DNA of 6,076 bases, taken from Kiritimatiellia bacterium (GTDB lineage: Bacteria > Verrucomicrobiota > Kiritimatiellia > RFP12 > UBA1067). Shown here piece by piece: positions 4,958 to 6,076 of this stretch. The stretch spans positions 1-6,076 of the forward strand of contig JAGBXE010000037.1 in NCBI GenBank assembly GCA_017629455.1, read 5' to 3'. Below the pieces are notes generated by a model. It was not told the origin of the DNA. It searched no databases and saw nothing but the letters and a program-made list of their open reading frames with translations. Position 1 is the stretch's first letter; each line of letters starts with the position of its first letter. A program made the position numbers and the translations under genes.

Positions 4958-5779
4958 TTACATTGCCTCCACTTCTGCAAGAGCCTTATCACGAAGTTCT
5001 TCAGTTAACCCGCCGTAATGCCATTTATAATCGTTCTCCATAAAGGAAACGCCCTGACCCTTGACCGTGCGGAAGATAATTGCCGAGGGTTTACCTGTTT
5101 CAAGAGGAATTTGCTCAAGCGCGGCAGCTATCGCCTGCGGATCGTGGCCATCTGCTTCAATCGCCTTCCAACCAAACATTTCGAGCTTAGGCCCGAGCGG
5201 TTCAAGATCGATAATGTCCTTTGAATTGCCAAGGGCCTGCAAACGGTTGTAGTCGACAAGCATTGTAAGATTGTCGTAATGATGCTGGCCAGCAAGCATT
5301 ATCGACTCCCACGAAGAGCCTTCATTTAAGTCGCCATCAGAGCTCATCACGACGATGCGATGCTTCTTACCGTCGCGCTTGGCGGCCATAGCCATTCCGC
5401 AAGCGACAGGAAGCCCATGCCCGAGCGAACCTGTTGAAAACTCGACACCGGGAATGTGGTGCGAAATATGCCCCGAAAGCTTCCCGTCGTCACAATAATA
5501 ACGATCGAGCCATTCCATCGGGAAGAAACCGCATTCAGCTAGACATGCTAATAACGCCGCGCCGCCATGCCCCTTGGAAAGAAGGAATCTGTCGCGATCA
5601 TCCCATTTGGGATTTTTAGGATCGACCTTTAGAAACTTCTTGTAAAGAACCGGATATATGTCGGCCGCCGAAAGCATCGAACCAATATGACCGCTCTTTC
5701 CTGCGCAGACCATCCGAAGCGTATGCTTGCGGATTTTCTTTGCAAGTTCCTTGCACTCAATTAACTCCTGTTCGTTCAT
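4958..5779 (-). CDS. Transketolase, N-terminal subunit (ThDP diphosphate-binding domain)
   Basis: The 273-residue protein is the first half of a split transketolase and binds the Mg2+-diphosphate end of ThDP. Visible marks are GKSGHIG (27-33, His31), SKGHG (68-72, His71), LSGH (101-104, His104), TGSLGHGL (116-123), and the ThDP motif with Asp148-Gly149 in SDGDLNEG and Asn178 in VDYN. KWHYGG near the end supplies His254. These match the His residues that line the active site of one-chain transketolases. ThDP-motif position 147 is Ser where many family members have Gly. Start ATG 5779 is preferred because AAAGG lies seven bases upstream; an in-frame ATG at 5794 would add five residues but has no ribosome-binding site. 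The stop is one base before the C subunit. DXP synthase and PDH-E1 are poorer fits in motifs and layout. Confidence 0.93.
   Translation of the reverse strand: MNEQELIECKELAKKIRKHTLRMVCAGKSGHIGSMLSAADIYPVLYKKFLKVDPKNPKWDDRDRFLLSKGHGGAALLACLAECGFFPMEWLDRYYCDDGKLSGHISHHIPGVEFSTGSLGHGLPVACGMAMAAKRDGKKHRIVVMSSDGDLNEGSSWESIMLAGQHHYDNLTMLVDYNRLQALGNSKDIIDLEPLGPKLEMFGWKAIEADGHDPQAIAAALEQIPLETGKPSAIIFRTVKGQGVSFMENDYKWHYGGLTEELRDKALAEVEAM
4966..4970 (-). promoter_or_regulatory. Ribosome-binding site of the transketolase C subunit, inside the N-subunit gene
   Basis: GGAGG on the minus strand lies within the last codons of the N subunit, nine bases before ATG 4956. The stop TAA, one C and the ATG follow each other, so ribosomes ending the first gene can restart on the second. 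Confidence 0.75.
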
Positions 5780-5786
5780 TTGAATA

Positions 5787-5791
5787 CCTTT
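5787..5791 (-). promoter_or_regulatory. Ribosome-binding site that decides the transketolase N-subunit start
   Basis: AAAGG on the minus strand stands seven bases before ATG 5779. The upstream ATG at 5794 overlaps this site and has only A/T-rich sequence before it, so 5779 is the better start. Confidence 0.6.
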
Positions 5792-5806
5792 CATTACTGT
5801 TTAAAC

Positions 5807-6076
5807 TTAAACATTTGCACGCGGCGGGTAAGTAAAATCGCCTGCAAGACGCTTCTTAAAGACGTCATGCACTAAAACGCGAAGACGACCACCCTCGACA
5901 CGCCCCTCAATGACGGTCGGGAACTTACCGTCGTCGACAACTTTCTCGCCAGTCTTCCAGTTGAGAGTCTTAAACCCGAGCTCTGGGCCGCCGCCAACGA
6001 TATGGCCCCATTTATGATCGGCATTAGGCGCATCGTAACGGTAGCGGTGATTGTGAGCCGTGATGACAACCTGGCA
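5807..6076 (-). CDS. Calcineurin-like metallophosphoesterase, C-terminal fragment (5' end outside window)
   Basis: Only the last 89 residues are present, ending at TAA 5807-5809. The fragment opens with VVITAHNHRYRY, matching the final metal-binding His-x-His motif of calcineurin-like phosphoesterases and purple acid phosphatases, followed by HIVGGGPELG, the Gly-rich turn often seen after it. A short strand-rich tail (GGRLRVLVHDVF) is usual for the end of such domains. The other metal-binding motifs (DxH, GDxxD, GNHE) and any signal peptide would lie upstream, so location and substrate are unknown. It ends 27 bp before the transketolase N subunit on the same strand and is probably co-transcribed. 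The family call rests on one motif and its surroundings, so it is moderate. Confidence 0.65.
   Translation of the reverse strand, partial: CQVVITAHNHRYRYDAPNADHKWGHIVGGGPELGFKTLNWKTGEKVVDDGKFPTVIEGRVEGGRLRVLVHDVFKKRLAGDFTYPPRANV

Noticed and set aside
4958..4992. A frameshift breaking a single transketolase gene
   Set aside because: The junction has a proper stop, a strong internal ribosome-binding site and a start codon, and two-subunit transketolases are a known form.
4030..5779. 1-deoxy-D-xylulose-5-phosphate synthase or pyruvate dehydrogenase E1 split into two genes
   Set aside because: The SKGHG, GSLGHGL and SDGDLNEG motifs and the subunit lengths fit split transketolase; DXP synthase is one chain of about 620 residues.

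Overview
This 6,076-bp window is bacterial. Every gene I can support lies on the minus strand, so the window reads from right to left. Base composition is moderate, with no sign of phage, insertion sequence, CRISPR, tRNA or rRNA. The gene mix is a secreted SASA-type sugar O-acetylesterase, a long Na+/solute symporter, a two-subunit transketolase and an RRM protein with an Arg-Gly-Gly tail. It fits a carbohydrate-degrading bacterium, possibly of the PVC group (Verrucomicrobiota/Kiritimatiellota-like). That placement is a guess from gene content; no marker gene is present.

Right block (6076 to 2190): a probable four-gene operon. It starts with the C-terminal end of a calcineurin-like metallophosphoesterase (cut by the right edge). 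After 27 bp comes the N-terminal (ThDP-diphosphate-binding) half of transketolase. The C-terminal half (pyrimidine-binding and C domains) starts one base after the stop codon of the first half. A 602-residue sodium:solute symporter follows after about 31 bp. The tight spacing suggests one transcript coupling uptake of a small solute to ketose/aldose interconversion; the substrate cannot be read from the sequence.

Middle block (2189 to 1534): a self-contained RNA-binding-protein gene. It has a strong-looking extended -10 promoter, a leader of about 110 nt, a good ribosome-binding site, one RRM domain, an RGG tail built from 18-bp tandem repeats, and a convincing intrinsic terminator.

Left block (1533 to 1): a structured intergenic region leads into the esterase gene, which has a signal peptide and runs off the left edge. 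The leader carries a possible extended -10 promoter flanked by two related dyads, a telomere-like heptamer repeat tract and two more hairpin-forming sequences. This intergenic region is the least explained part of the window. I see no clearly new multi-gene system; the best leads are the esterase leader, the duplicated active-site-like motif in the esterase, and the unassigned transketolase/transporter/phosphoesterase operon.
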